A DNA stretch of 64,000 nt from Sulfolobales archaeon HS-7 (GCA_019704295.1 AP024596.1:372001-436000), one strand, 5' to 3'. Positions 27,629 through 37,336 are shown, counted from the first letter of the stretch. Notes: generated by a model not told the origin, from the letters alone. Numbers and translations: made by a program.

Positions 27629-28366
27629 TCATACCTCACCCCGACTTATCTCATCGGGATCGGGTTTCCTACTGATCAGCCTCCCCCCATCTATAATTAT
27701 CTCCGTTCCTGTGATGAAGGTATTCATGTCTGAGGAGAGAAATACAAGCAAATTCGCGACTTCCTCAGGTCTTCCCATTCTGCCTAAAAGGGTGGCGGAA
27801 CGCAGATCCAGGTTTTCAGGTACATCATCCCCTTTTGTGTATATAGGTCCAGGTAATACCGTAATGACCTGAATGCCGTATTGACCTAAGTCGACGGCCA
27901 TGCTTCTTGCCATTGAGATCAGTCCACCTTTCGTTACGGCGTAAGGAAGGGAACTCCTCAGAGGGGAAAAAGCCTGTATTGCTGATACGTTAATTATCTT
28001 TCCTCTGTTCCCATTCCTAATCATTGCCTCAGCTGCCGCTTTCGACAAAAACATAGGAGCCGTTAGATTTAACTCTATCATAGAGTTCCATTCCTCCTCA
28101 GAAACTTCCAATACTGAATACCTGGAGTTACGCGACGCGTTATTGATAAGGGCATCTATATTCATCTCCCTTAATTGTAAATACACTCTTCTGATTTCCT
28201 CCCTTTTAGACAAGTCTGCTACAATGTAGTCTACGCTTATCTGAGGTACGGAACGGCCTATAACTGTTACGTTAGCTCCCTCTTCTAGGGCTCTTTTAGC
28301 GAAAGCAAGACCTATTCCGTGAGTTCCGCCGGTTATTACAATATGCTTATTTCTCAGGAGGTTCAT
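27629..28366 (-). CDS. Short-chain dehydrogenase/reductase
   Basis: 245 aa, a classical SDR. Cofactor loop [18 protein letters not shown] (TGxxxGxG), NNASRN at the expected NNAG position, catalytic serine in NVSAIQAFS, and the YAVTKGG active-site tyrosine and lysine, then VLPGPIYT. The residue after the second strand (VIGRS) suggests NADP(H) preference. SDRs oxidise sugars, sugar acids or secondary alcohols. The start overlaps the end of the dehydratase gene by 20 bp, so both are in one operon with the DUF871 protein; a sugar or sugar-acid dehydrogenase is the most natural role. Confidence 0.88.
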   Translation of the reverse strand: MNLLRNKHIVITGGTHGIGLAFAKRALEEGANVTVIGRSVPQISVDYIVADLSKREEIRRVYLQLREMNIDALINNASRNSRYSVLEVSEEEWNSMIELNLTAPMFLSKAAAEAMIRNGNRGKIINVSAIQAFSPLRSSLPYAVTKGGLISMARSMAVDLGQYGIQVITVLPGPIYTKGDDVPENLDLRSATLLGRMGRPEEVANLLVFLSSDMNTFITGTEIIIDGGRLISRKPDPDEISRGEV

Positions 28367-29507
28367 CTTTGATATCCCCGAAGTACCTGTAATCCTTGCT
28401 GAAGTACTCCAGATGAAGCTTTCTATATGGATACTTATTTAGTGCGTCTTCATTAACGTCAAATCCGATACCCGGTTTCTTAGGTGGATATATGTAGCCG
28501 TTCCTCAGTTCAAAGTACTCCGTGAGCAGATCTTTTCTCACGCTGGGTGCATCTAACCAAAACTCCATTATTAACCCGTTAGGCATAGTAAGCATAGCAT
28601 TAAGCGTGTGAGCGGTAGCTATAGGACCGTTTGGATTATGTGGGGCAACAGATAGATATTTCGCAGAAGCCAGAGAAGCTATTTTGGAAAGAGTTCCCAA
28701 GCCTCCAACATGACAAACGTCAGGTTGAATTACATCTGCTGCTCCTGAGTTTATGAGTTCAACGAACCTATTTAACGTGACCAATCTCTCACCGGTAGCT
28801 ATAGTAATTATGGATTTTGACCTTACTACCTTCAACGAGTCTATGTCTTCCTCAGGTACAGGCTCCTCTAGCCAAAAAACGTTATATTTCCTCAACATTT
28901 CTGCAACTCGAATTGATGAAGCTATGTTAAATCTGCCATGAGCATCTACTAATATGTCGAAGTTGTCCCCTACCGCATCCCTAACTGCGGAGACCCTATC
29001 TTCAGCCCTTTTAAGTTCCTCGTCCGTAATCGTTGGCCCACTTCCTCCAAACGGATCGAATTTAGCGGCTTTAAATCCAAGTTCCTTAACTTTTTTAAAT
29101 GCCTTAACAAACTCGTCTACTTCCCTATCGCCTGATATGAAACCGTTAGCGTAGACCTTTATCCTATTACTGACCTCTCCACCTAGCATCTGGTATAAGG
29201 GGACTTGAAGTTCCTTAGCTTTTGCGTCCCATAGAGCCTGCTCCACTGCGCTTACGGCCGTCATAAGTATCGGTCCTCCTCTCCAGAAGAAGTTCTTCGT
29301 TAAGAAGTTATATGCCCAATTAGGGTTGACTTCTTTGCTGAGAAGGTGGGGCTTGAAGTCGAGAATGGCAGCCTCTACTGTGGATTCGAAATCACCCATA
29401 GTTCCCTCCCCGTACCCCTTAATACCGTTGTCCGTTGTGACTTCCACTACTACGAAGTTCCTCCAGACTGCATAGATCTTGTATACTTTTATGTCAGCGA
29501 TCTTCAT
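28347..29507 (-). CDS. Enolase-superfamily sugar-acid dehydratase (gluconate/galactonate dehydratase-like)
   Basis: 386 aa from the ATG at 29507, chosen because GGTGAGG lies 4 nt before it; the frame extends ten codons upstream. N-terminal capping domain, then a barrel with mandelate-racemase-type residues: KAAKFDPFG after GFKA, metal ligands in [20 protein letters not shown] and [10 protein letters not shown], plus [10 protein letters not shown] and the catalytic histidine in [10 protein letters not shown]. The KFDPFG and HGRF elements resemble the Sulfolobus gluconate/galactonate dehydratase of the branched Entner-Doudoroff pathway. The enzyme removes water from a sugar acid to give a 2-keto-3-deoxy acid. 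Operon with an SDR and a DUF871 protein points to a dedicated sugar-acid route; exact substrate unknown. Confidence 0.85.
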   Translation of the reverse strand: MKIADIKVYKIYAVWRNFVVVEVTTDNGIKGYGEGTMGDFESTVEAAILDFKPHLLSKEVNPNWAYNFLTKNFFWRGGPILMTAVSAVEQALWDAKAKELQVPLYQMLGGEVSNRIKVYANGFISGDREVDEFVKAFKKVKELGFKAAKFDPFGGSGPTITDEELKRAEDRVSAVRDAVGDNFDILVDAHGRFNIASSIRVAEMLRKYNVFWLEEPVPEEDIDSLKVVRSKSIITIATGERLVTLNRFVELINSGAADVIQPDVCHVGGLGTLSKIASLASAKYLSVAPHNPNGPIATAHTLNAMLTMPNGLIMEFWLDAPSVRKDLLTEYFELRNGYIYPPKKPGIGFDVNEDALNKYPYRKLHLEYFSKDYRYFGDIKDEPPEK

Positions 29508-29511
29508 GTCC

Positions 29512-30591
29512 TCACCTTGACGTACTAAAAGATTCATAAATTGGTTGTAAAACTACGGGAGGCAATTCGTCCTTAATACGAAAAGTCCCCCCAGTTCTCT
29601 CTGCCAAATGCTCTAAAAGAAAACTATCCTCTTCTAGGATTTCCCCTATTACGTTGAACCTACCATCAGCATTTACGTCTTTCTTGAAAATCCAGACTTG
29701 AATGTAATGAGGATTGTCATTGACTACACATACCGAACCAGAATACCTTCTCACGACGTTTCTGGGAGTTATGTTGTTTTCCCCCGCTGTAGTTAATCCT
29801 ACGGAGTTTTCCTTTATTCTAACGTCCCGAAATTCCCTTCCGAAAACCTTCTTCTCTTCCTCTGTTACGTTTGGATACACCCTTACTCGTAATCTTGTAT
29901 ACATTAAAGATGACGATACGTCCTCTAGTTCTGTTTTTGTGGGTTCTGGTTCTCCTATCCAGATCCTGTCTATTACTTTGGTGTTAATTAGGACATTCGC
30001 CGATGTTCCTATATCTAGTTCCCTTAAAGTTTCAATAGTGCTCCTTGCTCCTCCTTTTCTAACTATAAAAGCTGCTACCGAGATTCCCCTGCTGTGAAAT
30101 TCCTTCGATTTAGCTACGGCGTCCTCAAGCGATAGCCCTGTTTCCATCCAAGGGTAAAAATCATGAGATGCCATGACCAGTTCTGGATCCCTTACCTTCC
30201 TAAGAAACTCGTCAATGTGATCTACGGGAAATACACTAGCATTAAGTTCCGTTTTCAGACCTAGTTCGTTATTAGCTATTTCTACCATCTCGTCTAGGGA
30301 GAAACCCCAGTCTAGCCTCAAACCTCCCACTCCTATATCCTTAAAGACCCTTAGATTTCTTGGAGACGCGCCTAGCTGGTTGAAAACGTCAGGGCTAACG
30401 TCTACAACGTAATAAAAGCCGAGGTTATTCAACAGTTCTGCGATCTCTTTTGCCTTACCAACAGTTTCCCTTGCTATCCCTGACCAAACCTCAGTGTACC
30501 CTAGTTCTCTTGCCAATGGTAGGAGTTCCTTTTGTTTTTTTAGATAGTCGTCATTCCATAGGGTTAGTAACATACCTAACTTTTTCGTCAT
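29512..30591 (-). CDS. DUF871/MupG-like TIM-barrel protein
   Basis: 359 aa from the ATG at 30591 (seven more codons are open to 30612). The N-terminal two thirds form a barrel beginning KLGMLLTLWNDDYLKKQKEL, with the diagnostic ELVMASHDFYPWMETGLSLE segment, corresponding to the HNFYPR-x-x-TGLS element of bacterial MupG (6-phospho-N-acetylmuramidase). A smaller beta-rich C-terminal domain follows (VRRYSGSVCVVNDNPHYIQV). Archaea lack muramic acid, so another glycoside or phosphosugar must be the substrate. It is the first gene of an operon with an enolase-type dehydratase and an SDR, and divergent from a split UxaA pair. Confidence 0.75.
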   Translation of the reverse strand: MTKKLGMLLTLWNDDYLKKQKELLPLARELGYTEVWSGIARETVGKAKEIAELLNNLGFYYVVDVSPDVFNQLGASPRNLRVFKDIGVGGLRLDWGFSLDEMVEIANNELGLKTELNASVFPVDHIDEFLRKVRDPELVMASHDFYPWMETGLSLEDAVAKSKEFHSRGISVAAFIVRKGGARSTIETLRELDIGTSANVLINTKVIDRIWIGEPEPTKTELEDVSSSLMYTRLRVRVYPNVTEEEKKVFGREFRDVRIKENSVGLTTAGENNITPRNVVRRYSGSVCVVNDNPHYIQVWIFKKDVNADGRFNVIGEILEEDSFLLEHLAERTGGTFRIKDELPPVVLQPIYESFSTSR

Positions 30592-30696
30592 TGAGATAAT
30601 AGTTAAGACCACGTTTAAAAGTGTAGTACGAATTCCAAAGGGAATACAATTGTGTATGCGTTAGATATTTAACTTTCATTTATAATATAATGCACT

Positions 30697-30987
30697 ATGG
30701 GAAAAGGTCTCATTCACTCTAAAGACGACGACGTCTGCGTTGTTGTTGCAGACGTAAAACAGGGGGAAGAGGTTGTATGTTCTTCTATAGAAGATCCGAG
30801 GTATACTGTGGTTATAAAGGCCATTAACGATATACCTCTTGGTCATAAAATAGCTCTAAGGAAAATCGGAGAGGGTAACGACGTTAAGAAATACGGAAGA
30901 AGTATAGGTGTAGCAACAAAGGAGATTTCATTAGGCGAACACGTGCATGTCCATAACATTAAGTCGAAGAGGTGGGGAAAACGATAG
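30697..30987 (+). CDS. UxaA-type hydro-lyase small subunit (SAF domain)
   Basis: 96 aa. It corresponds to the N-terminal SAF domain of altronate/galactarate dehydratases: DVCVVVADVKQGEEV, VVIKAINDIPLGHKIALRKI, VKKYGRSIGVATKEISLGEH followed by VHVHNIKS. In UxaA and GarD this domain and the catalytic domain are fused; here they are separate ORFs overlapping by 16 bp, as in sulfolactate sulfo-lyase SuyA/SuyB. The small subunit is expected to bind the large one at the active site; histidines in HVHVHN may coordinate metal. It starts about 105 bp from the divergent DUF871 gene. Confidence 0.85.
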   Translation: MGKGLIHSKDDDVCVVVADVKQGEEVVCSSIEDPRYTVVIKAINDIPLGHKIALRKIGEGNDVKKYGRSIGVATKEISLGEHVHVHNIKSKRWGKR

Positions 30988-32141
30988 AAATAAAGGGTTA
31001 TGTAAGGGAAGACGGTTCCGTCGGAATAAGGAATCACGTTGCTATAATCCCGCTGGATGATCTTTCAAACACTGCCGTAATGGGAGTTGCTAAACTAGTA
31101 AGGGGCACCGTACCCCTTCCTCATCATTACGGCAGACTTCAATTCGGTAAAGACCTAGATCTAATGTTCCACATTCTCGGGGGCAGTGGTGCAAATGCCA
31201 ACGTAGCAGGAGCAATAGTTATAGGAATTGAGGAGAACTGGGCAAATAAGGTAGCGGACTTAATCGCGAAAACGGGTAAACCCGTTGAGGTCTATCCCAT
31301 TGAGGGGTACGGCGACTTAAGGACAATTGAGAGAGCGTCAAGAAAGGCTAAGGAAATGGTTCAGGAGGCATCAGAAAAACAACGTACTACTGTGGATCTC
31401 TCCTCAATTGTAATGAGCATAAAGTGCGGGGAGTCAGATACAACCTCGGGTTTAGCTTCAAATCCTGCCACCGGAATAGCCGTAGATAAAGTGATAGATA
31501 ACGGAGGGACAGTCATGTTTGGAGAAACGTCGGAATTAACTGGAGCGGAGGACATAGTTGCCGAGAAGATAAGGGATGAGGAGTTGAGGAAAAAATTCAT
31601 GAAAATATATGACGAATACATCACTGAGGTAGAAAGCAAGGGGGCAGACCTCCTGGGTTCGCAGCCTACGCAGGGCAACATCAAGGGAGGACTAAGCACT
31701 ATAGAGGAAAAAGCTCTAGGTAACATTCAGAAACTTGGTCGTCGAGAGGTTAATTGCGTTCTTGATTACCTTGACGAATTACCTAGTAATAGACACGGTA
31801 CACTATGCTTTGTTAATACGTCTTCTGCAGCCGCTGAGGCGGTAACTCTATTCGCATCCAAGGGATCTGTAATTCACTTATTTACAACAGGCCAAGGTAA
31901 CATAGTAGGCCATCCATTAATACCAGTTGTCAAAATAACGGCGAATCCAAAAACGGCAAAACTAATGTCGGAGCACATTGACGTTGATCTCTCTGAGCTA
32001 CTGGAGATGAGGATATCCCTGGAAGAAGCAGGGGAGAGAGTGTTCCAGTATTCTTTAAAAACAATCAACGGTAGACTAACCGCTTCTGAAGTATTACAGC
32101 ACGATGAGTTCGTTCCAATAAAACTATACATTAGTGCATGA
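30972..32141 (+). CDS. UxaA-type hydro-lyase large subunit
   Basis: 389 aa starting at a GTG inside the small-subunit gene. Family blocks: GYVREDGSVGIRNHVAIIPL, LPHHYGRLQFGKDLDLMFHI followed by LGGSGANANV, IKCGESDTTSGLASNPATG, MFGETSELTGAE, QPTQGNIKGGLSTIEEKALG and FTTGQGNIVGHPLIPVVKIT. Usual UxaA/GarD proteins have cysteines here; CGESDTTSG keeps one. Members dehydrate altronate or galactarate, or remove sulfite from sulfolactate. The divergent operon with an enolase-type dehydratase and an SDR argues for sugar-acid turnover. A sulfolactate role is possible in principle because the split form matches SuyAB. Confidence 0.87.
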   Translation: MGKTIEIKGYVREDGSVGIRNHVAIIPLDDLSNTAVMGVAKLVRGTVPLPHHYGRLQFGKDLDLMFHILGGSGANANVAGAIVIGIEENWANKVADLIAKTGKPVEVYPIEGYGDLRTIERASRKAKEMVQEASEKQRTTVDLSSIVMSIKCGESDTTSGLASNPATGIAVDKVIDNGGTVMFGETSELTGAEDIVAEKIRDEELRKKFMKIYDEYITEVESKGADLLGSQPTQGNIKGGLSTIEEKALGNIQKLGRREVNCVLDYLDELPSNRHGTLCFVNTSSAAAEAVTLFASKGSVIHLFTTGQGNIVGHPLIPVVKITANPKTAKLMSEHIDVDLSELLEMRISLEEAGERVFQYSLKTINGRLTASEVLQHDEFVPIKLYISA

Positions 32142-33491
32142 TCACTTTAACATTAGGTTCTCATACTGCTTTACGTATTGTAAGCTTCTTTTTACGTCTG
32201 CGAAGTATTTATACGCTTCCTGAACATCTGAGGCAGTTACTGTATCCCTTCCATTCCTTTCAGCTATTATGTTACTAGGTTCAAGTATCTCAACGCTATA
32301 TCTAAGACTTTCCTCTGTTCCCACTTTGGTTAGCTCAGCTACTGCATCATCCTGAAGCTTTATACCTAGTTCCGATGCCCTTATTTTCACTATTTCCCTT
32401 ATTTCATCAGCTGTGTAAGGCCGTGTAGGTATTATCAGCATTCGATCGAGGACGTCGAGAGGAATTCCATGTGGAGATTCAATATCCGTTCCCCTTATTT
32501 TTGCCATACCTCTATTTGTAGCTAATATAATTATAGGGGAGAGTTCGGCCTCTAAGGCCTTCGTTAAGAACGAAAAGGTCTCTATGTCAAGCATATGTGC
32601 GTCGTCTATGAAAAGTATTCCTGGTATCAATTCCCCGTTACCCTTATTTACCGCTTCCTTAACTAGTCTATCGACCTCTTTCCTAACATCTTGATTTATC
32701 TCTCTCTCGGTAAAAAGAGAGAATATTGAGGTAAAGGAGATACTCTGAGCGGCAACGTTAAGATCAAGGTCGTGCAATGTAAAGGTGTTAACGATCTCCT
32801 TTTCCTTCTTTACAGGTCCGACGGGCATTTCTACAACCCTAGGTCCTCCCACCTCATATTTGGACTCAGCACTCCTCCCTATTCTAAATACGTTTCCGGT
32901 GTCTGCATCTATCCATATAACGTCGCCCTTCCTTATCCCTAATCTGACTATCTGTTCTGCAACGCCCTCTCCAGCGGTTAATCGAGATTGATCATCCTTC
33001 GTTTTTAGCACTATTTCCGCCTCACGCGGCATTTGAGCATAGGGATTCATTCTACTTCTTGCCACCTTTACCTTAACTTCATCTACAACCCCTTCGTAAA
33101 CCATCCTCTTTTGCTTAAGCCTAACACCAATTGATTTTCTAATAGCCTGTGTTAATATCTCCGTCTTCTTAAGCTCCACAGAGTAGAGTTCGGTGGCATT
33201 TATCGTGTTGAATGGTGTGTCCTCTCCAAGTTCCTTGGCAATGGCTACGGCAATCGCTGTTTTACCTGTCCCAGGTGGACCAACAAACAGAACACCCTTG
33301 CCAGCCATTTTACCCTTTCGCACTAATTCAACTACAAGTCCAGCTGCTTCCCTTGCCTCCACCTGTCCTACAAGACCGTCTGCCTTGAACTCGGCCTTTC
33401 CATTTAGTTTTAAACCCAATCCCGTTATGTGACTGTGTATGCTTGCCTTTTCCACCTCGGATGGCCTTTTAACTTCCTTGATCTCGGCCAT
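32142..33491 (-). CDS. RuvB-like AAA+ ATPase (TIP49/RuvBL family)
   Basis: 449 aa from the ATG at 33491 ([20 protein letters not shown]), which fits archaeal members of about 450 residues. The frame stays open for 50 codons upstream to 33641, but that extension has no family resemblance. Elements: [19 protein letters not shown] [15 protein letters not shown], Walker [21 protein letters not shown], a long OB-fold insertion (domain [17 protein letters not shown] onward), Walker [15 protein letters not shown], sensor [10 protein letters not shown], and sensor [11 protein letters not shown]. RuvBL proteins are hexameric helicase-like ATPases in chromatin and RNP assembly. Their archaeal role is unsettled. 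No obvious partner gene is adjacent. Confidence 0.93.
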   Translation of the reverse strand: MAEIKEVKRPSEVEKASIHSHITGLGLKLNGKAEFKADGLVGQVEAREAAGLVVELVRKGKMAGKGVLFVGPPGTGKTAIAVAIAKELGEDTPFNTINATELYSVELKKTEILTQAIRKSIGVRLKQKRMVYEGVVDEVKVKVARSRMNPYAQMPREAEIVLKTKDDQSRLTAGEGVAEQIVRLGIRKGDVIWIDADTGNVFRIGRSAESKYEVGGPRVVEMPVGPVKKEKEIVNTFTLHDLDLNVAAQSISFTSIFSLFTEREINQDVRKEVDRLVKEAVNKGNGELIPGILFIDDAHMLDIETFSFLTKALEAELSPIIILATNRGMAKIRGTDIESPHGIPLDVLDRMLIIPTRPYTADEIREIVKIRASELGIKLQDDAVAELTKVGTEESLRYSVEILEPSNIIAERNGRDTVTASDVQEAYKYFADVKRSLQYVKQYENLMLK

Positions 33492-33767
33492 CTTGGCTCC
33501 AATTAAATTTAATGACTGAGCTTTTGAGATTATCTTAACTTCAGCATTCCCTGAATCTCTTAACAAAGGAGTTTTTACCGAGACGTCTAAAGGCGAAACG
33601 TAGCAATGCTTTTTCAGGCTTAAGAGACTATGACGTTTCAAGGAACTATAAATTAATTTATATTATATTTAAAATATTAAAAAGAAAATTGTATATCTAG
33701 TAAATAATTACAGGAAAATCTGAAAGATTTTTTTAACAACGAGAGTTAACCTTACCTTAAAGATACT

Positions 33768-35105
33768 ATGGCATCATCGAAGGACGTTAACGAAGGTCAG
33801 TCCAAATCTCAGTTAAAGAGGGAGATTAGTTTTTTTGACATATTTTTCATGTCAATGGGAGGTCAGGCGCCGTTCCTATCTTTACTGTCATATGGTACGG
33901 CAGTCTTTACTGTAACTTTACTTTTCTCCCCGATCACAGTTATTATTGGGACTATCGTAGTCCTGTTTAATGGTATTGCAATATATTACCTCTCATCAAA
34001 GTTTACAATGGAAGGAGGGTATTACACCTACGCATTTTACGGTTTAAGTAAGAGATTAGGTCTAGAAACGGGGTGGATGTATCTCTTCTACTCAATCCTT
34101 TACGGAATGGGTTACATAGCAGGGGGTACCTTCGTCCTCAAATACGCCTTAGGCTTGCCTCCTTTTGAGGCCCTCTTCATAATACTTATCCCTGCGCTAA
34201 TTCTTCTCGTTTTAGGAATAAGACCTTCCACTAAATACGCTATTGCCGCAGCCTCACTCGAGGTCGCCATTCTTGTAGCGATATCGTTATTTTTCCTAAA
34301 TCTGGCAAAGTTTTCATTTTACGATCCTTTCGTCAAAATACCTCCAGCAAGTAATATAGTCGCAGGTGTCTTATTCGCTATAGGTCTACCCACGGGGTAC
34401 GGTTCAATAACCCCGATCAGTGGTGAGGTAAAGGACGCGAAAAAAGCCATAGGAAGGACCACATTAGCCGTAATTATAACTGGGGGTCTGCTAATAGCGC
34501 TGGTGGTCTACTCACTTCTCGATGCCGCCGTTCATGTAAACTTTGGAATTCTCTCCCAATACGAACCAATAATTGATTTAGTGAGAAACTACTTGGGATT
34601 AGGAGGGGAAGTCTTCTTGTTATTCGCGGCGATAAATGACGGAATACTGGCATCTCTTGCGTTTATGACAGCCGCCTCAAGAACCTTATTTACCATGGCA
34701 AGTCACGGATTTATCCCAGGAAATCTCGATAAGATCAGCGATAATAAGCCCCTCAGGGCGGTGCTGACTACAGCAGGAATTTTCGCATTACTGTCAACCC
34801 CTCTCCTAGTGGAAAACCCTTACCTGATTTTCCTTTCGTTAGGAACCCTTGCAGGACTAGGAAACCTTTTCGTTCACGCTTCGGCGGACTTCTCGCTGAT
34901 AAAGATATCCCTAAAGAGACTCATCAAAAGATTGAGACAATTCACCGTAGGAATTGTCGCGACCATCATATCGGTTTCCGTGTTAGTTTACTCCATAGTA
35001 ACTGGAGCCCCTGACATCGCGTACATATTCTTCGGTTGGATCATTGCAGGCTTTCTCTATTCCGAGATTCTAAACATGACTAAAGAGGAAGAGGAAGAGG
35101 AGTAG
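33768..35105 (+). CDS. APC-superfamily amino acid permease
   Basis: 445 aa with about 12 hydrophobic helices. Opens with a cytosolic N-terminus (QLKREISFFDIFFMSMGGQA) and the small-residue helix 1 typical of APC carriers, then EGGYYTYAFYGLSKRLGLETGW (the GG-x-Y region of helix 3), and YGSITPISGEVKDAKKAIGR in the helix 6 to 7 loop. The C-terminus is short and acidic (TKEEEEEE). The family imports amino acids or polyamines with protons. It is a single gene; substrate unknown. The start ATG at 33768 follows a long AT-rich leader with no SD site. Confidence 0.85.
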   Translation: MASSKDVNEGQSKSQLKREISFFDIFFMSMGGQAPFLSLLSYGTAVFTVTLLFSPITVIIGTIVVLFNGIAIYYLSSKFTMEGGYYTYAFYGLSKRLGLETGWMYLFYSILYGMGYIAGGTFVLKYALGLPPFEALFIILIPALILLVLGIRPSTKYAIAAASLEVAILVAISLFFLNLAKFSFYDPFVKIPPASNIVAGVLFAIGLPTGYGSITPISGEVKDAKKAIGRTTLAVIITGGLLIALVVYSLLDAAVHVNFGILSQYEPIIDLVRNYLGLGGEVFLLFAAINDGILASLAFMTAASRTLFTMASHGFIPGNLDKISDNKPLRAVLTTAGIFALLSTPLLVENPYLIFLSLGTLAGLGNLFVHASADFSLIKISLKRLIKRLRQFTVGIVATIISVSVLVYSIVTGAPDIAYIFFGWIIAGFLYSEILNMTKEEEEEE

Positions 35106-35135
35106 GTTTTTATTTGGCCAAGTAAATATACTTCA

Positions 35136-35882
35136 GTGAAAGCACTCTTCGTATCACATGGTTCGCCGATGATACTTGTAGAGAAGAATTCATGGAAGGA
35201 ATTACTTTCTGAAATAGGTAAAGAATTCGCTGATTTTGACAGAGTTGTTATAGTTAGTCCCCACTTCGCTACATGGGATAAACATTACGTAGAGGTTCAG
35301 GAAAGATTGGAGTGTATTCAAGACTATTACGGTTTTCCAGAGGAGCTTTACAAGTTCTGCTATTCTGCCCCTAATGATGTAGAGTTCGCTGAGGCCATAG
35401 TTAGAGGATTAGAACGTGAAGGAATCCCAGTAAAAGCTGACACTTCGTGGGGACTTGATCATGGCGCGTGGATTCCCCTCATGTATATGTTTCCGTTTCC
35501 TAAGAAGGTCGTAACGGTGTCAATTACCCCTAACGGTCCTGAAGAACATGTAAGAATAGGTGAGGTAATTGGATCTCTAGCTGACGATAAAACGCTCGTA
35601 ATAGGTACAGGTTCTCCAACCCATAGGTTGGATTTAATGTATATGAAAGTGGGAAAATGGAACTCAAAATTCGACGCCATGCTAATGGAATTAATAAACC
35701 AAGGTGACGTTATTGGACTACTCAATCTCCCGAGTAAAAAGGAATGGATTGAAGCTCAGCCAGAAGGAGATTTAGCGCCATTTTACGTGGCTTTAGGTTC
35801 GTCAAGTGGTAAGAAGGGAAGAGTTCTCAGTTACACCTCTCCAGAATACGGAGTAAGCATGTTGGCTGTAGAGTTCGATTAA
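35136..35882 (+). CDS. Class III extradiol dioxygenase (LigB/4,5-DOPA dioxygenase-like)
   Basis: 248 aa from a GTG at 35136. The zinc- or iron-binding histidines of the DODA/YgiD group are visible: FVSHGSPM (His8), VIVSPHFATW (His43), TSWGLDHGAWIPLMYMF and IGTGSPTHRLDL. The region CIQDYYGFPEELYKFCYSAP matches the family's substrate-side segment. Members open catecholic rings between adjacent carbons or act on DOPA-like compounds. The gene is 30 bp after the permease gene, so uptake and breakdown of an aromatic amine or amino acid by the pair is possible, but this is inference. Confidence 0.87.
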   Translation: MKALFVSHGSPMILVEKNSWKELLSEIGKEFADFDRVVIVSPHFATWDKHYVEVQERLECIQDYYGFPEELYKFCYSAPNDVEFAEAIVRGLEREGIPVKADTSWGLDHGAWIPLMYMFPFPKKVVTVSITPNGPEEHVRIGEVIGSLADDKTLVIGTGSPTHRLDLMYMKVGKWNSKFDAMLMELINQGDVIGLLNLPSKKEWIEAQPEGDLAPFYVALGSSSGKKGRVLSYTSPEYGVSMLAVEFD

Positions 35883-36100
35883 TATTACTTTGGTATCAAC
35901 CTACATGGTGAATCACCCTACCCCAAAAATCCAAAATAATTCGCCTTATAATATTTAATAATGATATAACATTAAAAGTAGCCAACCTATAATGTAGTGA
36001 AACACCTGTTAAAGAATATATGGGATCAGTTTAGCGGTATTAAGTCCTTACTACTCTCGAATGCGTAAAAAATTTTTGCCTTTAATTACGTGTTTTCCTA

Positions 36101-37165
36101 ATGATAATTAAAGCAGAGAAGATAGTCCTGAATACGACGATCATCTCAGGGTCTATAGAATTTGACGACAATGGAATAATTACAGCGGTTAACAAGGGTT
36201 CTACGAACAACGGGCTTATTCTGGTACCAGGCTTCGTAGATACCCACACTCACGGAATAGCGGGAAGGGACTTCTCCATTTCAGCAGAGGATGTAATCGA
36301 GGATTACGTCAAACATGGAGTAACGACTTACATCCCAACTGCAGTGTCTTTGAGCAGAGAAGGACTTAGAAAATTCTGTAGTCAAATGGCCTCTTCGAAA
36401 TCGAATGTATTCAACTTAGAGGGTCCTTACATAAGTGCGAGTAAGAGAGGTGCACATGCACTCTCTAATTTAAGAAAGCCTGATATAAGAGAGGTTGTTG
36501 AATGCATGAAGCTTTCCAAAAACAAACTTGCTGTAATAACCGTAGCACCAGAAATTGCAATGGAAGTAATTCCAGAGCTGATAAAAATGGGAATTATTGT
36601 GTCGATTGGACATACCGATGCAGATTTCCCCGTTTCCGAACTTGCTTACTTAAGTGGGGCAACTAGAACTACTCATATATTTAACGCAATGAGGACGTTC
36701 CATCACAGGGACCCCGGAGTAATTATCGCTTCTCTCCTTTACTCTAACTTCATTGAGGTGATTCCAGATTTTTTCCATGTTGATCAGCAAATTATCAAAT
36801 ACTTAATTCAGAACCACTGGAGAAGGTTGGTCGCCATAACAGACTCAATATCCGCTACAGACCTAGGTGATGGAGAGTATTCTCTAGGAGACGAAAAGGT
36901 ATTCGTAAAGGGAGGAAAAGCTAAACTCAAGGATGGAACCATTGCGGGTAGCACACTAACGATGGATAAGGCTTTTAGAAACGTTCTCGAGTTAACAGAT
37001 CTTCTTACGACATCTTCGATCGTAAGCTATAATCCGGCTAAATCTATTAATCTCAACGATAGGGGGGAACTGGGTATAGGGAAGAGAGCCGACTTAGTTG
37101 TCCTAGATTCGCATTATACTTTGAAGGAGGTTTACGCAGAAGGCAAGCTACTATTTCAGCATTAA
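36101..37165 (+). CDS. nagA: N-acetylglucosamine-6-phosphate deacetylase
   Basis: 354 aa, amidohydrolase fold. Metal and substrate motifs in order: VPGFVDTHTHGIAGRDF, NLEGPYISASKRGAHAL, VTVAPEIAMEVI, VSIGHTDADFPVSE, ATRTTHIFNAMRTFHHRDPG, AITDSISATDLGDGEYSLGD with the catalytic aspartate, and GTIAGSTLTMDKAF. The enzyme removes acetyl from GlcNAc-6-phosphate. Two kinases of the GlcNAc-kinase fold lie at 6.7 and 9.3 kb, so part of an amino-sugar route is encoded in this window, though no NagB deaminase or uptake system is seen. The stop codon lies one base from the 3' end of the convergent tRNA-Leu gene. Confidence 0.92.
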   Translation: MIIKAEKIVLNTTIISGSIEFDDNGIITAVNKGSTNNGLILVPGFVDTHTHGIAGRDFSISAEDVIEDYVKHGVTTYIPTAVSLSREGLRKFCSQMASSKSNVFNLEGPYISASKRGAHALSNLRKPDIREVVECMKLSKNKLAVITVAPEIAMEVIPELIKMGIIVSIGHTDADFPVSELAYLSGATRTTHIFNAMRTFHHRDPGVIIASLLYSNFIEVIPDFFHVDQQIIKYLIQNHWRRLVAITDSISATDLGDGEYSLGDEKVFVKGGKAKLKDGTIAGSTLTMDKAFRNVLELTDLLTTSSIVSYNPAKSINLNDRGELGIGKRADLVVLDSHYTLKEVYAEGKLLFQH

Positions 37166-37166
37166 G

Positions 37167-37260
37167 TGCGGGGACGGGGATTCGAACCCCGGATGGCCTA
37201 CGCCAGCGGATCTCTTAACGGGTCTTGAGTCCGCCCCCTTGACCGCTCGGGCACCCCCGC
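37167..37260 (-). tRNA. tRNA-Leu (CAA anticodon) with a short intron
   Basis: Acceptor GCGGGGG pairs with TCCCCGC (one G-U), discriminator A. The D arm is CCC/GGG with a long loop, as in class II tRNAs; T stem CGGGG/CCCCG with TTCGAAT; a long variable arm (TGGCGTAGGCCATC) marks Leu or Ser. The anticodon stem GCGGA/TCCGC encloses a 19-nt loop starting CTCAAG, giving anticodon CAA at 37227-37225 and a 12-nt intron (ACCCGTTAAGAG) after position 37. Ser anticodons do not fit this loop. No encoded CCA. Confidence 0.88.
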
Positions 37261-37336
37261 ACGCTAATATCTCCTGTTTTACTCCTTTTATTCTTGTCGC
37301 TGGTTAAAAGTATAGTTGATTTTTTAATCATTTCCT

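Noticed and set aside
27325..27639. 104-residue minus-strand ORF overlapping the Ser/Thr-rich protein gene
   Set aside because: Same strand, other frame; composition is not protein-like, while the 76-aa frame has a proper anchor and tail.
33492..33641. 50-codon N-terminal extension of the RuvBL gene
   Set aside because: Archaeal RuvBL proteins begin with the AEIKE-type sequence at 33491; the extension shows no family resemblance.
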